64,000 nucleotides of DNA. Origin: Spongilla lacustris (Eukaryota; Porifera; Demospongiae; Spongillida; Spongillidae). The translations under genes were made by a program, and so were the position numbers. The notes under the pieces were generated by a model. It had not been told where the DNA came from, ran no database searches, and saw only the letters and a list, made by a program, of their open reading frames with translations. Within the stretch, counting starts at the first letter, position 1. Each line of letters opens with the position of its first letter. Of this stretch, positions 62,414-64,000 are shown in pieces. Location of the stretch: contig OX442417.1 in assembly GCA_949361645.1 (NCBI GenBank), positions 5,376,819-5,440,818 on the forward strand, read 5' to 3'.

Positions 62414-62960
62414 TTGTGATGTAACAAGTGAGAAATCAGGGTCTGGGTACGAGACCAAGTGTCATATCAGCCTCCGGTTCAGACTGAATCAGAGGTGTGT
62501 AATGTGCCTTCTCAGCGCGGTTTGTAGTATTCAGCCTCTTCGGCGGTGCGTAGTGTTCAGCCTTGTCAGCCAGTGGTGTGTTCCTGCTTCTCAGTCGTGT
62601 AGCAAAGGGTTCGAACAATGGGGCGTGCAAAGAGCCTGAGAGCAACTAACCAGGATCTGCGATCATAATGCCACCTTGCAGTTCAGTAGACGTAGCCATA
62701 TCACGTGCATATTAGATAAATGCGTATAATTGAAGTAAAATTGGCAGATATGGCATCAAACCGTAAGATTTTCGGAATGATCTGTAAGACTGTAACTGAT
62801 TGTTTGAAGCAGTAGTAACACATTTTCTGTAACAATAGTCAGACATAATGTAACATTATGTTATATATCTAACTGTATTATGCAGAACGAATGTATAATG
62901 CATCTGTTACAGAATGATAGGCCATCCAGATCTGTTACAGTTTAGTAGCGATTTAATTGG

Positions 62961-63365
62961 TTGCGTAAGACAACACTTGCTCCATCTATCACCACACCCA
63001 CACCCAGTGCTTGCTACCGCAGACATGAAAAAGAAAAACAAAGAGCATATGAGCAACGTATCAGGGAAATAGAGCATGCCTCCGTAACCCCAATCGTACT
63101 CTCCACTACTGGTGGAATGGGTCCAATTGCAACAACGTTTTATAAACGCCTTGCAGACCGGCTAGCTTCCAAATGGAACTCATCCTACAGCCAAACCATT
63201 GGATGGTTGCGATGCCGTCTGTCCTTTTCTCTCCTCCGCTTATCCATCCTATGCATCAGAGGAGCTCGTTCATCAAAGGGGCGTGTACCTTGCAGTGTCC
63301 CTCTCCCTGTAGAGCTAGTGCATAGTGAATCTAGGTTCACTCTGGACTCAGTAGAAAGCATCTAG
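62961..63365 (+). pseudogene. Retrotransposon ORF C-terminal fragment, open in copy B
   Basis: 134 codons stay open here, including EKEKQRAYEQRIREIEHA, GGMGPIATTFYKRLADRL and GWLRCRLSFSLLR, ending in GARSS plus a tail. The copy A counterpart (11104-11510) has a 2-base insertion. No RT or start region accompanies it, so it is a fragment despite the open frame. Confidence 0.55.
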
Positions 63366-64000
63366 TTGATCAATATCATTTAACTTCATCATTTAACTCG
63401 TATTGTGCATTTGCTGTATATCGAATATATATATAATATTATATATATAATAATTATAATTATAGATTAAATTTTCTAGCCACGTAATACCGGAAATTAT
63501 AATACCTACAGTAGCAGTGTAATATTCACGTGATCTTGTCTTCTTAGGTTTAAAGATCTCGGCAGGGAGTCAACTAAGGAGGCGAGCCTATTCTTCGATG
63601 CATAAAAAAGTTGCAGCTTAAACAAAAAAGCGATTCAATAAGTTTTGTTTACGCAAAGTACACATTGACTAGTCAGGATGATTACGCGTACGGTCGCTGA
63701 AAGGTACGTGTATCTCGATCTGTCGGCATACATGGATATTGCGGAAAGTTTAGCACCTTCGTCCAGAAAATAAATAAAACTGAGCATTAGGCATCTCTAT
63801 TAGGCTAGCCACACCGTAATGTTAATCTAGTCTGCTACATTGATTGTACATTGTACAAGTTATTTAAGTGGTGTATAAACTGATATAATAGGTATGCAAC
63901 TTTACAACCTTGCAGGACACACATGCACGTGCACTCAATGGACTCCTACGCACTCCAGTTTTTGCTAATTAAATTCATCGGTACAAAACCGTAAGATTTT

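Overview
The window is animal nuclear DNA, almost certainly from a demosponge. The deciding evidence is a complete, intron-containing silicatein gene (20377-21775): a papain/cathepsin L-fold protein whose catalytic Cys is replaced by Ser, known only from siliceous sponges. The AT-rich, repeat-dense, gene-poor background with GT...AG introns of about 60-85 bases fits a compact sponge genome.

Layout. 1-12143 is copy A of a large duplicated segment; 52212-64000 is copy B, nearly identical base for base. The copies differ by a 5.2-kb Ty3/gypsy-type LTR retrotransposon present only in B (53288-58506, identical 170-bp LTRs, empty site intact in A at 1068-1071), by about 5.5 kb present only in A (3787-9286), and by microsatellite lengths. 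The A-only DNA holds a 400-bp perfect-looking palindrome and a 2.8-kb polypurine minisatellite. Between the copies lie the real host genes: two single-exon AIG1/GIMAP-like GTPase paralogues (13255-14202 and 36247-37200) and the silicatein gene between them, with a broken copy of silicatein exon 1 lying 1.7 kb upstream on the other strand. The rest is transposon debris: fragments of one non-LTR retrotransposon family (21.9-24.9 kb, 32.1-32.8 kb, 33.7-33.9 kb, and probably 11.1/63.0 kb), a decayed gag (25.7-26.3 kb), foldback elements and MITEs, and long minisatellites at 29.5-30.2 kb and 39.1-41.1 kb.

The most interesting mobile elements are two deletion derivatives that share a terminal inverted repeat beginning TAGTYGGGCGTRGCCCGACC. 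One (51776-52612; 70-bp TIRs, 9-bp target duplication) carries the 5' end of a RecQ-like helicase gene. The other (44359-45326) carries the 3' end of a gene for a C48/Ulp1-like cysteine protease with a PHD finger. Together they suggest an autonomous sponge DNA transposon encoding both a RecQ-type helicase and a Ulp1-PHD protein; this is inference.

The gypsy element is structurally complete: LTR, tRNA-Leu-type primer site, gag with a CCHC knuckle, a textbook -1 frameshift signal (slippery heptamer, 7-nt spacer, 9-bp GC stem), pol with PR-RT-RNaseH-IN, polypurine tract, LTR. Most long open frames in the window lie in minisatellites or microsatellites and are not genes.
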